Shown: piece after piece, positions 52,401-59,778 of the stretch | How positions within the stretch are numbered: position 1 is the stretch's first letter | Layout: each line of letters opens with the position of its first letter | NCBI RefSeq assembly: GCF_001443045.1 | Contig: NZ_LKPJ01000027.1 | Coordinates: 1,988 to 65,987, forward strand | Length of the DNA stretch: 64,000 bases | Direction of reading: 5' to 3' | Source: Burkholderia ambifaria | GTDB lineage: Bacteria > Pseudomonadota > Gammaproteobacteria > Burkholderiales > Burkholderiaceae | The notes under the pieces: generated by a model | Databases searched by the model: none | What the model saw: the letters and a program-made list of their open reading frames with translations, nothing else | What the model was told of the DNA's origin: nothing | Made by a program: the position numbers and the translations under genes

Positions 52401-55400
52401 GCCCGTTCTCCGCGCTGAACCGCGTCGCGGTGCTGTACCGGCCGCTCGGCGTGTTCCACAGCTTCGGCTTCGAGACGGGCGCGCTGCCGCGCGTGGTGTC
52501 GCGCGCGGCGCTCGAGCACATCCGGCAGATTCGCGACGTCGTCGAAAGCACGGGCATCGGCTTCGACCTGCAAGGCATGTTCACGCGCGACGGCGATTTC
52601 CTGCTGAGCGACCCGGGCCCGATCGGCATGGGCGCGGGCGAGCACTTCACCGCGCTGCAGCGGCTCGCGGTGATCGAGCGCGCGCTGACGCAGGGCATCG
52701 AGCGCGGCAACATCGAACTCGCGCATCCGCGGCTCGCCGAAACGCCGGCGCCCGATGCGTTCGTGCAGAAGCCGTCGGTCATCACGCGCGTGCGGATGCG
52801 CTTCGGCGGCGCGCCGCTGCCGAAGGAAGCGTACCGGCTGATCGACGCATCGAGCCTGCTGTCGCAACAACTCCGGCTCGGCGGCGAGGCCGGCTGGAAG
52901 GTCGTGCGCGGCAAGCCGGGCGGCGGCAGCAAGATCGATACGCGGCGGCGGCGCGTCACGATCGACGGCGGCCTGCAGTCGGCGGGCTCGATGGTCTACG
53001 TCCTCGCGCACGAAGCACGCCACGCGGTCGAGGCCGCGACCGGCACGCTGGGGCTCGACTACGGATCGACGCAGCGCTACGTGCGCTCCGCGCTGCTCGC
53101 GGAAGCGCGCGCGCAAGTCAATGCCTTTGCGGTCCGTGACGAGATCCGCGCGAACCTCGGCATCGATATCGGCAGCCACGTCGCGCTGCCCGACGCGATC
53201 GCGAACGAATACGGCCGCGCGCGGGCCGGCGACGCCGCGTCGATCGCGCGCCTCGCCGACGCGTTCGAGCACGCACCCACGTCGCTCGACGGCGGCGTGA
53301 CCTACGGCGAACTGTATCGACGCCAGGCGCAGGCCGCGCAGCGCGCCGGCGTCACGATGCCGGCCCCCGCGCGCGACACGGCCGCCACGCTTGCCGACGA
53401 AACGGCATGGTCGCGCGCACGGCCCGTGAAGGCATCGCCGTTCGACGGCAAGGCGGCGGCCGGCGTCGACGCGCTGACGCTCGACCGCTCGGGCCCGCTG
53501 TCCTACGATCGCGACGGCGGCATCGTGATCGTGCATGGCGTCACCGACGCGCAAGGCCGCCTCGTCGATCCGGACGGCAAGCCGTACACGCCGGTCGAGG
53601 TCACGCTCGCGCACCGCTCGGTGCTCGGCCTGCCCGGCTCGTCCGTCATCCTGTCGGCGCGCAACGGTCGCGACGCCGCGGCATGGCTCGCGAACATCTG
53701 GCAGCGCCCCGTCTACGCACCGCCGACGATCGCGGTCGGCTTCGGCGCCGAAGCGCGGCTCGGCCACACGAACGCGTGGCTGCGCTACGATCCGGCGCCG
53801 CACCAGCGTCCGGACCTGGGCCCGCTCGACGTCGACGGCAACGGCGTCCACGCGAGCGGCGATCCGGGCGCGCGCCTGCCGGTCGAGCGCTTCACCGGCG
53901 CGGCAACCGGCGCGGGCATCGAGAAGACCGTGTTCGAACTGGGCCGGCACAACGCGATCGGCCTCTACCAGGGCACGGACAATCGCGCGATCCTCGGCCA
54001 CATCGAATCGATCCGGCTCGAACAGGAAGGACTCGCGGCGCTGCGCGCGCACGGGCTGCGCACGCTCACGGTCGGCGGCCCGTTCGCGGCGTTCGATCGC
54101 GTGGCCGTGATGTACGCGCCGTTCGCGTCGCTCAGCAGCCACGACGTGATGGCCGGCGTGCTGCCGTCGCGGGTCACGCGCGACGCATTCGCGCAGCTCG
54201 ACCGCGCACGCGACATCACCGCGCAGCACCGCCTCTACTACGACTTCGAAGGCGTGTTCGACGCACGCGGCGACTTCTATCTGAGCGACCCGTCGACGGT
54301 CATGGCCGATGCGCCGAAGCTGAACGTCGAAGGGATCGTCCGCGAGATCGGCACGCTGCGCGTGATGCTCGAGGACGGCATCGCGCGCGGCGCGATCGAG
54401 CTCGCGCATCCGGGCATCACCGAACACCTGCCGCCCGACGCGTTCGTGCAGAAGCCGTCCGTCATCACGCGGATCCGGATGCGCTTCGGCGGCGCGCCGC
54501 TGCCGAAGGCGGCGCATGCGCTGGTCGACCGCTCGAACCTGTTGCGCCAGCAGCTCGCGCTTGCGGACGAAGCCGGCTGGAAAGTCGTGGTTGGCCGCGC
54601 CGGACGCGGCAGCCGGATCGATACCGCGAAGCAGCGGATCGTGCTCGACGGGCAGTTCCACGGCACCGGCACGCTCGTCTACACGCTCGCGCACGAAGCA
54701 CAGCACGCGGTCGAGACGATCACGCACCGGCTCGGGCTCGATCGCTCGTCTCCCGAAGCGCTGACCGACAGTGCGCTGATGGCCGAAGCGCGCGCGCAGG
54801 CGAACGCATTCGCGGTGCGCCGCGAGATCCTCGACGACGCCGGTATCGACATCGCGAAGGACGCACGCCTGCCCGACGCGATCGCGCGCGAGGCCGACCG
54901 CGTGACGCCTGGCGACGAAGCCGGGCTGCGCCGTCTCGCGGCCGCATTCGGCGACGTCGCACCATCCGTGCCGGGCCACGCGACTTATCGCACCTACTAC
55001 GCGAGCCAGGCCGACACGATGCATGCAAGCGGCATGCCGCGCGAGATGCCGGCGCCCGCGCCGCAGCCGGCGTCGAACGCGCCGGTCCCTGCCGCGACGC
55101 CGGACGCCGCGAGCCGGCAGCATGCGCTCGATCATCTCGCGTCGCACGGCAAGCGCGACCTGATCCGTATCGACGGCTCGCAGCTCGCGTCGCTCGCGCA
55201 GATGAAGGACGCGTTCGGCACGAACGCGTACGTGCTGATCGCCGAGCATGAACAACGGCCGGCCGATGCGGTCGATGCAAGCCATCCGCAGCCGAAGTTC
55301 GTCGCGAGCCTGCGCACCGACGAGAACGGCACGTTCGTCGACAAGGCCTCCGCCGATCCGGCCGTGCCGATTCGGGACGAGGTCTATCGTGCGCTGAAGG

Positions 55401-58400
55401 ACAACGGCACCGCGGAGCGCGCGGACGTCGATTTCTACGTGTCGCCCGTTCCGCTCGCGGAACTGCGCGAGTATGGCGGCGCCGCTCGCATCACGGCGCG
55501 CAGCGACGGCCGCGCATGGGAAGCCGAGCGGGCGGCGGCCGCGCCCGACGCGAACGTCGTCACGACGTTGAAGTCGCTCGTCGATGCACCGCGCTTTCGC
55601 CGGCCGAAGCAGGCCGCGAAGGCAGCCGGCGACGGCGCGACGCTTTACGCGATCGACAAGAAGACCGGCAAGGTGCTCGGCTACGCGACGCGCGACGCCG
55701 CGCACGACTGGACCTATCACGAGTCGACGTCGCTCGGCGACGCGACGATCGCGCCGCGCGAACTGGGCGCCGCGTTCCGCAGGCGTGCGCGCGACCTGTC
55801 CGGCGGCCGGCGCGGCGTGCGGTTCGTCGTGACGGACGTCGCGCACGACACGGTCGAGCGCTACGGCGGCTTCGCGCCGGCGGAAATGCGCAAGGCGCTC
55901 GGCGACGAAAAGGCGCCCGTGCAGAAACTCGGCACGCGCGTGCAGCGCGGCCTCGCGAAAGCCGATCCCGGCGTGCGCCGCAAGATCGCCGAGATCGAGG
56001 GCGCCGACAGCCCGTTCCTGCCGCCGAAGCTCGTCCCCGACAGCGAGCAGCTCGCGGTCGACTTCAGCGGCGCGAACACGCTGCACCTGATGCGCGCGCT
56101 GGAGCTGAAGGCAATCCCCGGCGATCACTACGTGTACGTGTACGAGACCGACCATCCGGTCGCCGAATCGCTGCACACGCGTCGCGGCATCATCGCGATC
56201 CACGACGGCAATGCACGCTGGTACGACGACGCCGAGCAGCTTCGCGACCAACCGGATGCGGGCCGCCCGCTCGACGAGATGCCGCTCGGCCGTGGCCCGT
56301 TCGGCGCGAACCAGCACTTCCTGCTGTCGACGCTCAAGCCCGAAGCGTTCGACCCGCGCGCGATCGCCACGCAGAAGGCCGCGCTCGCGCAACGCCTCGC
56401 GCAGCTGCTCGACGAAAAGTCGTATTTCGACGCGCTGCCGCAGAAGTTCGACCTCGCGACGCGCTGGATCCGCACGCAGATCGCCGGCCAGATCGATCGC
56501 GTGAAAGCGGCGCAGGCCGACCTCGCCGCCGCCCAGCAAGCCGCGCGGCAGGCCGCGCAGCCCGCTGCCGGCGGCGCGGCCACCGGCCCCGCCGGCCGGA
56601 TGCGCAATGCGATACGCGGCAAGGGCGGCAGGCTGCGTGGCCGCCGTGCGGCGAACCGCGCCGCCAACACGCCGGCCACGCCGAAGGCACCGAAGACGCC
56701 CGCAGCCAAGCCGCTGACGCTGCGTCCGTACCAGCCGAGCCTGGGTTCGAGCACGGTTGCGGAATGGGTGATGCGCTACGGCGCCGCGAAGGTGTCCGAA
56801 TGGTTCCCGACGGTCGAGCGCGTGAAGGCGGTCGCCGCGCGCAAGCGCCAGCCCGATGCCGGCGGCCTCGCGCTGAATGACGAGCCGCAGACGATCCTGG
56901 CCGACGCGCCGATGTGGAAGGCGCTCGGCAACCGCATCGGTCTCGCGCGCGAGGTGTCGAGCATGCCGTCGCGCGGGCCGGTCGCCGATCCCGCCGGCGA
57001 TCACAACCGGTTCGTGAAGTGGATGCAGGCGTACGCCACGCGCCACAGTGCTGCGCGCATGATCGACAAGCGCGTGATCCAGGCGTTCGTGCGCGCACCG
57101 GCCGAGATCCAGGACCGCGTCGCGCCGATGGCGCGCGCGTTCAACCTGCGCGACGATCCCGCGCTCGCGGTGCGCCAGATCGAGCAATACGGCGGCGCGA
57201 TGCCCGTCGTGTCGATTCCGGTCGATCCGCACACGCTCGCCGCCGCGCGCGGCGGCAAGCACGATCCGGCGTTCATCCGGCGCGCGCGCCAGTTCGGCTC
57301 CCCGATCGGCGCGCGCTACAACGAGGCCGACGCCACGATCACGCGCGAGGCGCCGGACGGCACCACGCGCACGCTCGAACTCGACGACGTCGCGCATCTG
57401 CACCAATGGCTCACCGCGTCATCGCGCTACGGCTTCCAGCTTCGTCTCGAAGCGGCGTCGGGCCGCCCGCTCGTGTCCGCGGAGGACCGCCGCACGATCG
57501 CCGGCACGAACGACAGCTACGCCGAGTACGCGCGGCTCATGACGTCGTTCGAGACGTGGTCGCACGATCACGCCGGCGAGCCCGCGCCGAACGTGATGCT
57601 GAGCTTCCACGGTTGGGACGCCGTGCTCGAACCGGTTCCGGGCGCGGGCCACGTCGAGCTGCTCGATGCGCTGCTCGACCGCAAGGCGATCGACTGGCTG
57701 CATGTCGGGCTGTCGTACGGCACGCACGGCGCCGACTTCATCGCGAACCAGGATCTGACGCGCGCGCTGGCGGAACGGATCGTCGACTATTACCAGACCG
57801 ACCATGACGGCAAATTCGCACGGCTGCACGGCGCCGACGCGCTCACGCGCGTGTTCGAACCGGTGAGCCCCGAGGCATTCGCGAACCAGCAGCAGGTGCT
57901 GTTCGCGGAGATCTCGCGTATCGGCAAGTCGAAAGGCCTGTCGGACGATACGCTCGCGACGCTGCGCGGCGAACTGTACGAACGCAACACGACCGCGCTC
58001 GTCAACCAGGCGCGCAAGGCAACCATCGACCACGCGATGACGCAGTGGACAGCGGCGAATCACCCGCCCGCCACGCGCACCGAAAAGCTCGCCCGCCGCT
58101 TCGGCGAACGCTGGCTCGCCGACGCCGGCACTCGTGCTCCCGCGCGCGGCACCGTCGTGTCGACCGCCGATCCCGCGGGTCCGCTTGCCGGCAGCCGCGC
58201 GTACTGGCAATCGGTGGTCGAGCGCGAAGCGCTGAAGAACGACCCGTCGAAGCCGATCAGCGTCGGCCGGCAGATCGCGGCGAACCCGAAACAGGCGAAG
58301 GTGATCGAGGAAATGCAGGCGCTCGCGCAGATCAACGCACTGCGCGTGCACCGACCGTCGTTCCGCAAGGCGGAGCTGTGGAAGTCGATCGGCTTCAGCT

Positions 58401-59722
58401 CGCTCGTCACCGGTGCGGGTGCGCTCGTGATCGCCGATACGCTCGGCGCGACGCATCTGCTTCGGCAGGACATGCTGAGCAGCGCGACGTCGTCGTTCCT
58501 GCTCGGCTCGCGTCTGGGCCGCGTGTTCCAGGTGATGCACCAGGGTGCTGTGCGCAGCCTGCAGGCCGGCGACCCGAAGGCCGCGCAGGCGGTGCTCACG
58601 CGGCTCGAAGTGACGCTGTCGCGGCAACTGCGGTCGGGCGCGCACGACTATGGCCAGAACCGGCGCGCCCAGCTCGAGCAGGTATCGAACGAAGCGCGCA
58701 CGCTGGCCGCGCAGTATGTCGAGCTGAATCGGGTCGGGCTGATGAGCTTCGACGATGCGACCACGCACATCAAGGCGCTCGCCGCGGACGTGCTCGCGCA
58801 GATGCAGGGCACCGTCGGCGGCACGTCGCTGCAGCAGCTCCATACCGGCAACCCGCGTCACCTGTTCGGGATCGCGGGCCGCGCCGGCGCCGCGATCACG
58901 TCGACCGCCACGCTCGCGGTCGGCATCAGCGGCGTCGTGCACGCGCACGGCGCGTTCGATCTCGCGTACGGCTCGGCCGCCATCGCGAGCGGCGCGTTCG
59001 GCGCCACCTATGCGGGGCTCGTCTACACGATCGGCGCGCACCGCGTGAATGCCGACAAGCGCAGCCGCATCGTACGCTTCACCGATTCGGCGAGCGACTT
59101 CATGGCTGTCGCGTACGGCGGCCTCGGCACCGGCGTGCAGTGGAGCGGCGGCCATTACGATCTCGCGATCGCGACCGGCGTATCGACCGCCCTGCTGCTC
59201 GGCGGGCGCCTGAACACGCATTTCCCGAACGCGACGCCATTGATCAAGAAAATCCCGACGGCCGTCGTGCTGATCCCGGTCGGTGCGTTCGCGTACAAGC
59301 TGATCGAGAGCTTGTGGACGACGTTCTTCGGGTCGGGGTCAGGATCGTCGAATCAGCCGAAGTCGTCGCAGTCGAATCTCGCGCCCGGCGCATCGCCGAG
59401 TGCGTCGCCAACGGCATCGCCGAGCGCCTCGCCGACCACCCCGGCGTCGCCGCCGGCCAGCGCCACGCCGTCGCCGTCGAGCACGCAACCGTCGCCGTCA
59501 CCGCAGCCCTATATCGTCGTCGACGGCGACTCGCTGTGGGTGATCGCGGATCGCCACCGTCAATCGCTGCTCGATGCCGCTCACGTGTCGCGCGCCGACC
59601 AGCAGAAGATGTCGGTCGGCCAGCAGGACGTGGCCGCGTTCCGTGAGATCGTGCAGCTCAATCCGGCGGCCGCGGCGGATTCCGCACACCTGCAGATCGG
59701 GTTGCCGCTGAACGTCGGCTGA
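46454..59722 (+). CDS. Giant putative T3SS effector, 4422 aa, three HExxH modules
   Basis: One uninterrupted frame of 4,422 codons, 250 bases after the transglycosylase gene. Seen in order: an Ala/Gln-rich helical N-terminus with a Pro/Ser linker (about 430-510); a DUF4781-like region with hydrophobic segments (about 854-911); a degenerate module; then three copies of a module of about 565 residues, each with a zincin motif (HEARH 1615-1619, HEARH 2186-2190, HEAQH 2747-2751) and a downstream EARAQ-N-AF glutamate helix. Kinase-like segments (about 1920-2060 and 2480-2615) lie between the modules. Further regions of unknown fold follow, then C-terminal hydrophobic segments (about 3980-4295), a Ser/Pro-rich linker and a LysM-like tail (from 4353). 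There is no signal peptide, consistent with type III export. Secretion is inferred from position only. It could instead be a cell-associated or contact-dependent toxin. Confidence 0.85.
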   Translation: MLLIDGLGLGVNWQRFLSETLNPVVAPPPDITVENDKTRAVQKAIQDAQTKYDNASQTLQGAQNVLHLVNRDPESTADDRKTAQADYAKARTSADTAQRELNVTTDAGYMILYGEQANADMPAGMKIDDSGKVTDPGDAQHAADQQFKTLLAAFPDHANDPNWVPQASDCKNPLQIRLYDDWQTASAKAAVGASKYYADVANSNLAYTQFQSYLADPDYQAALDAGVGRLNDALQPLELQVTMPDAPASRDDAQQAVTSAAKDANYANAAYGAANDSLTLTNAQQQYDSARGKEGPTVIVPNAVSNAKTALARAQTAANTSGGYLQMLSAQRQVDTLQADYTNKQDASTAWHKDNPHAMIKDPQVDLDLGDAYAKLDQAKQQASIAHDGFVAAYGATLAQQYDDQASQIKARVDAQSPLTKPTLPSLLLTPSLSTASGLPPLPPSSPSTAASAAPTGTPALPSASPLQALTLSSANGTSSLPASPLLDSPFLLPQSAHPSAAPTGPTMLDVKRMQVAAGAIRAADSRLSDSVNERATQAALSQARIQQTQAKSTLASVQQQYDDWAAANPPPVRFRYVAGDDMIPAPSMPRPNLYQDQLDKAKAAVTQTDNAVQRLQLLSETSHQQVLMDQFDAGLDERLRYAASGSDAEKDYTKALHDFYEAHRGELSNSLLDAASASTNNGGTIAFGKLTDNEQRNLIGVALGMQPDVQNDASSGDGSDAVSPLKDDVARFTDKDKLSTINGVRDKLLSIGGGATTQVSVLPMVYAAKDAGMTTSALFKVSGKDGTQYVDETASTYDDINDYIDNNELSKDGTVDIATGHNADGTLQLVSRAAHHESGFDSFLNTLTSTGLNIGMMVGGMALEGLGTLLDGTGIGAIVGVPLNILGAGMMYTAIGATMTSAGLDLANRAEHGRSLNPFTDAGARADFINLVPMGAAGAAKLAGSKLFTRAVTALTRTPKVASVLATGARTTAVVTGVGGAVEAFGEAGYDYFVTGDKKAAGEELKSGLTNVALMAAGGLKERAVTSVRTRTGRPVPIRGTDGKTVTVDSQTIGRILNGGDASSLAAGRTRVTLDGEAVKVSPDGTLRVGDKVLTYDNKPIRVLDRASARRLPPGESVVLGEDGTLSVVSASPKNWTNGTRVDDVTGTGERMSFGPEGEMSVTPKIVAKAPLDILQHVLDQASDAYRQTAASTQAPRRLAQTAAEGETASVSADARSTRRTSEARARVQQQRDETDAERSTTASTNRRSADTQSMRWRPVETDDATGPGTRAEPDGAPPRVNAKVIDLADDASAMRTATSDPAGIAVPRGPSAEPMEVGDRTVYVVRSGATPDAPGARPSAPRPQDLEEPVIVVAGEHDAALAAELANRWQKPVYAAAPDAFNADGQLHAQARVLRFDPAPETAAANETGLPAGVAPDEASPSAPRAAADDTVIVLAGKRGPNEPAMPRTAAPAEPVNALDGVFSAPNRVLVLVKPDRPGAPERAAERDTTAADRGPRAPAGGERRTAANDDIGLAAAHPETTETAPPDHGASNPGWITRMQMRFGGAALPEAAQALAMQSGTLATQLRMLQDAGWRVTLGKRGGGSRIDPRKRRVTIDGALQHPGSITYTLAHEARHAVEAMAGVLNLDYGNRSRFTRKALEAEARAQINAFEARYEIQLAGGGDIAAHVRLPDAIEREGAAWRAPSHDYAGTVGRLVDAFADSPVSGRDGETYRDFYDDVWSRQKRRGGIPRRMPAPQTRETGDAPRGVRSFDDRVAWSRAHAEYASPFGDGPVPAVADLQAARSRHFTMLQDEGVLMLHADTLPDGTLLAGGRPAGVHEYALDQAPAFLVQDGYSIVLSAKHGGDAAAAQLANLWQRPVYAPPAHAVGERAALLDTGVFRRYDPAPAAPHDLGPLAADAEGVHVEGSPAARIDVERHVGELLGSGGEKTVFALGHDAALAVYDTGPHTSEGRQIEAAIDESIALDDLASYGLKTVTMNGPFSALNRVAVLYRPLGVFHSFGFETGALPRVVSRAALEHIRQIRDVVESTGIGFDLQGMFTRDGDFLLSDPGPIGMGAGEHFTALQRLAVIERALTQGIERGNIELAHPRLAETPAPDAFVQKPSVITRVRMRFGGAPLPKEAYRLIDASSLLSQQLRLGGEAGWKVVRGKPGGGSKIDTRRRRVTIDGGLQSAGSMVYVLAHEARHAVEAATGTLGLDYGSTQRYVRSALLAEARAQVNAFAVRDEIRANLGIDIGSHVALPDAIANEYGRARAGDAASIARLADAFEHAPTSLDGGVTYGELYRRQAQAAQRAGVTMPAPARDTAATLADETAWSRARPVKASPFDGKAAAGVDALTLDRSGPLSYDRDGGIVIVHGVTDAQGRLVDPDGKPYTPVEVTLAHRSVLGLPGSSVILSARNGRDAAAWLANIWQRPVYAPPTIAVGFGAEARLGHTNAWLRYDPAPHQRPDLGPLDVDGNGVHASGDPGARLPVERFTGAATGAGIEKTVFELGRHNAIGLYQGTDNRAILGHIESIRLEQEGLAALRAHGLRTLTVGGPFAAFDRVAVMYAPFASLSSHDVMAGVLPSRVTRDAFAQLDRARDITAQHRLYYDFEGVFDARGDFYLSDPSTVMADAPKLNVEGIVREIGTLRVMLEDGIARGAIELAHPGITEHLPPDAFVQKPSVITRIRMRFGGAPLPKAAHALVDRSNLLRQQLALADEAGWKVVVGRAGRGSRIDTAKQRIVLDGQFHGTGTLVYTLAHEAQHAVETITHRLGLDRSSPEALTDSALMAEARAQANAFAVRREILDDAGIDIAKDARLPDAIAREADRVTPGDEAGLRRLAAAFGDVAPSVPGHATYRTYYASQADTMHASGMPREMPAPAPQPASNAPVPAATPDAASRQHALDHLASHGKRDLIRIDGSQLASLAQMKDAFGTNAYVLIAEHEQRPADAVDASHPQPKFVASLRTDENGTFVDKASADPAVPIRDEVYRALKDNGTAERADVDFYVSPVPLAELREYGGAARITARSDGRAWEAERAAAAPDANVVTTLKSLVDAPRFRRPKQAAKAAGDGATLYAIDKKTGKVLGYATRDAAHDWTYHESTSLGDATIAPRELGAAFRRRARDLSGGRRGVRFVVTDVAHDTVERYGGFAPAEMRKALGDEKAPVQKLGTRVQRGLAKADPGVRRKIAEIEGADSPFLPPKLVPDSEQLAVDFSGANTLHLMRALELKAIPGDHYVYVYETDHPVAESLHTRRGIIAIHDGNARWYDDAEQLRDQPDAGRPLDEMPLGRGPFGANQHFLLSTLKPEAFDPRAIATQKAALAQRLAQLLDEKSYFDALPQKFDLATRWIRTQIAGQIDRVKAAQADLAAAQQAARQAAQPAAGGAATGPAGRMRNAIRGKGGRLRGRRAANRAANTPATPKAPKTPAAKPLTLRPYQPSLGSSTVAEWVMRYGAAKVSEWFPTVERVKAVAARKRQPDAGGLALNDEPQTILADAPMWKALGNRIGLAREVSSMPSRGPVADPAGDHNRFVKWMQAYATRHSAARMIDKRVIQAFVRAPAEIQDRVAPMARAFNLRDDPALAVRQIEQYGGAMPVVSIPVDPHTLAAARGGKHDPAFIRRARQFGSPIGARYNEADATITREAPDGTTRTLELDDVAHLHQWLTASSRYGFQLRLEAASGRPLVSAEDRRTIAGTNDSYAEYARLMTSFETWSHDHAGEPAPNVMLSFHGWDAVLEPVPGAGHVELLDALLDRKAIDWLHVGLSYGTHGADFIANQDLTRALAERIVDYYQTDHDGKFARLHGADALTRVFEPVSPEAFANQQQVLFAEISRIGKSKGLSDDTLATLRGELYERNTTALVNQARKATIDHAMTQWTAANHPPATRTEKLARRFGERWLADAGTRAPARGTVVSTADPAGPLAGSRAYWQSVVEREALKNDPSKPISVGRQIAANPKQAKVIEEMQALAQINALRVHRPSFRKAELWKSIGFSSLVTGAGALVIADTLGATHLLRQDMLSSATSSFLLGSRLGRVFQVMHQGAVRSLQAGDPKAAQAVLTRLEVTLSRQLRSGAHDYGQNRRAQLEQVSNEARTLAAQYVELNRVGLMSFDDATTHIKALAADVLAQMQGTVGGTSLQQLHTGNPRHLFGIAGRAGAAITSTATLAVGISGVVHAHGAFDLAYGSAAIASGAFGATYAGLVYTIGAHRVNADKRSRIVRFTDSASDFMAVAYGGLGTGVQWSGGHYDLAIATGVSTALLLGGRLNTHFPNATPLIKKIPTAVVLIPVGAFAYKLIESLWTTFFGSGSGSSNQPKSSQSNLAPGASPSASPTASPSASPTTPASPPASATPSPSSTQPSPSPQPYIVVDGDSLWVIADRHRQSLLDAAHVSRADQQKMSVGQQDVAAFREIVQLNPAAAADSAHLQIGLPLNVG

Positions 59723-59778
59723 GCGTCAACCGGCAGGCCGGCGATCCCGGCCGATCCGGCCGACGGCAGCGCGCCGCC

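Noticed and set aside
51518..57406. Minus-strand open frame of 1,962 codons
   Set aside because: Same cause as above: antisense of the giant gene with biased composition and no recognisable domain.
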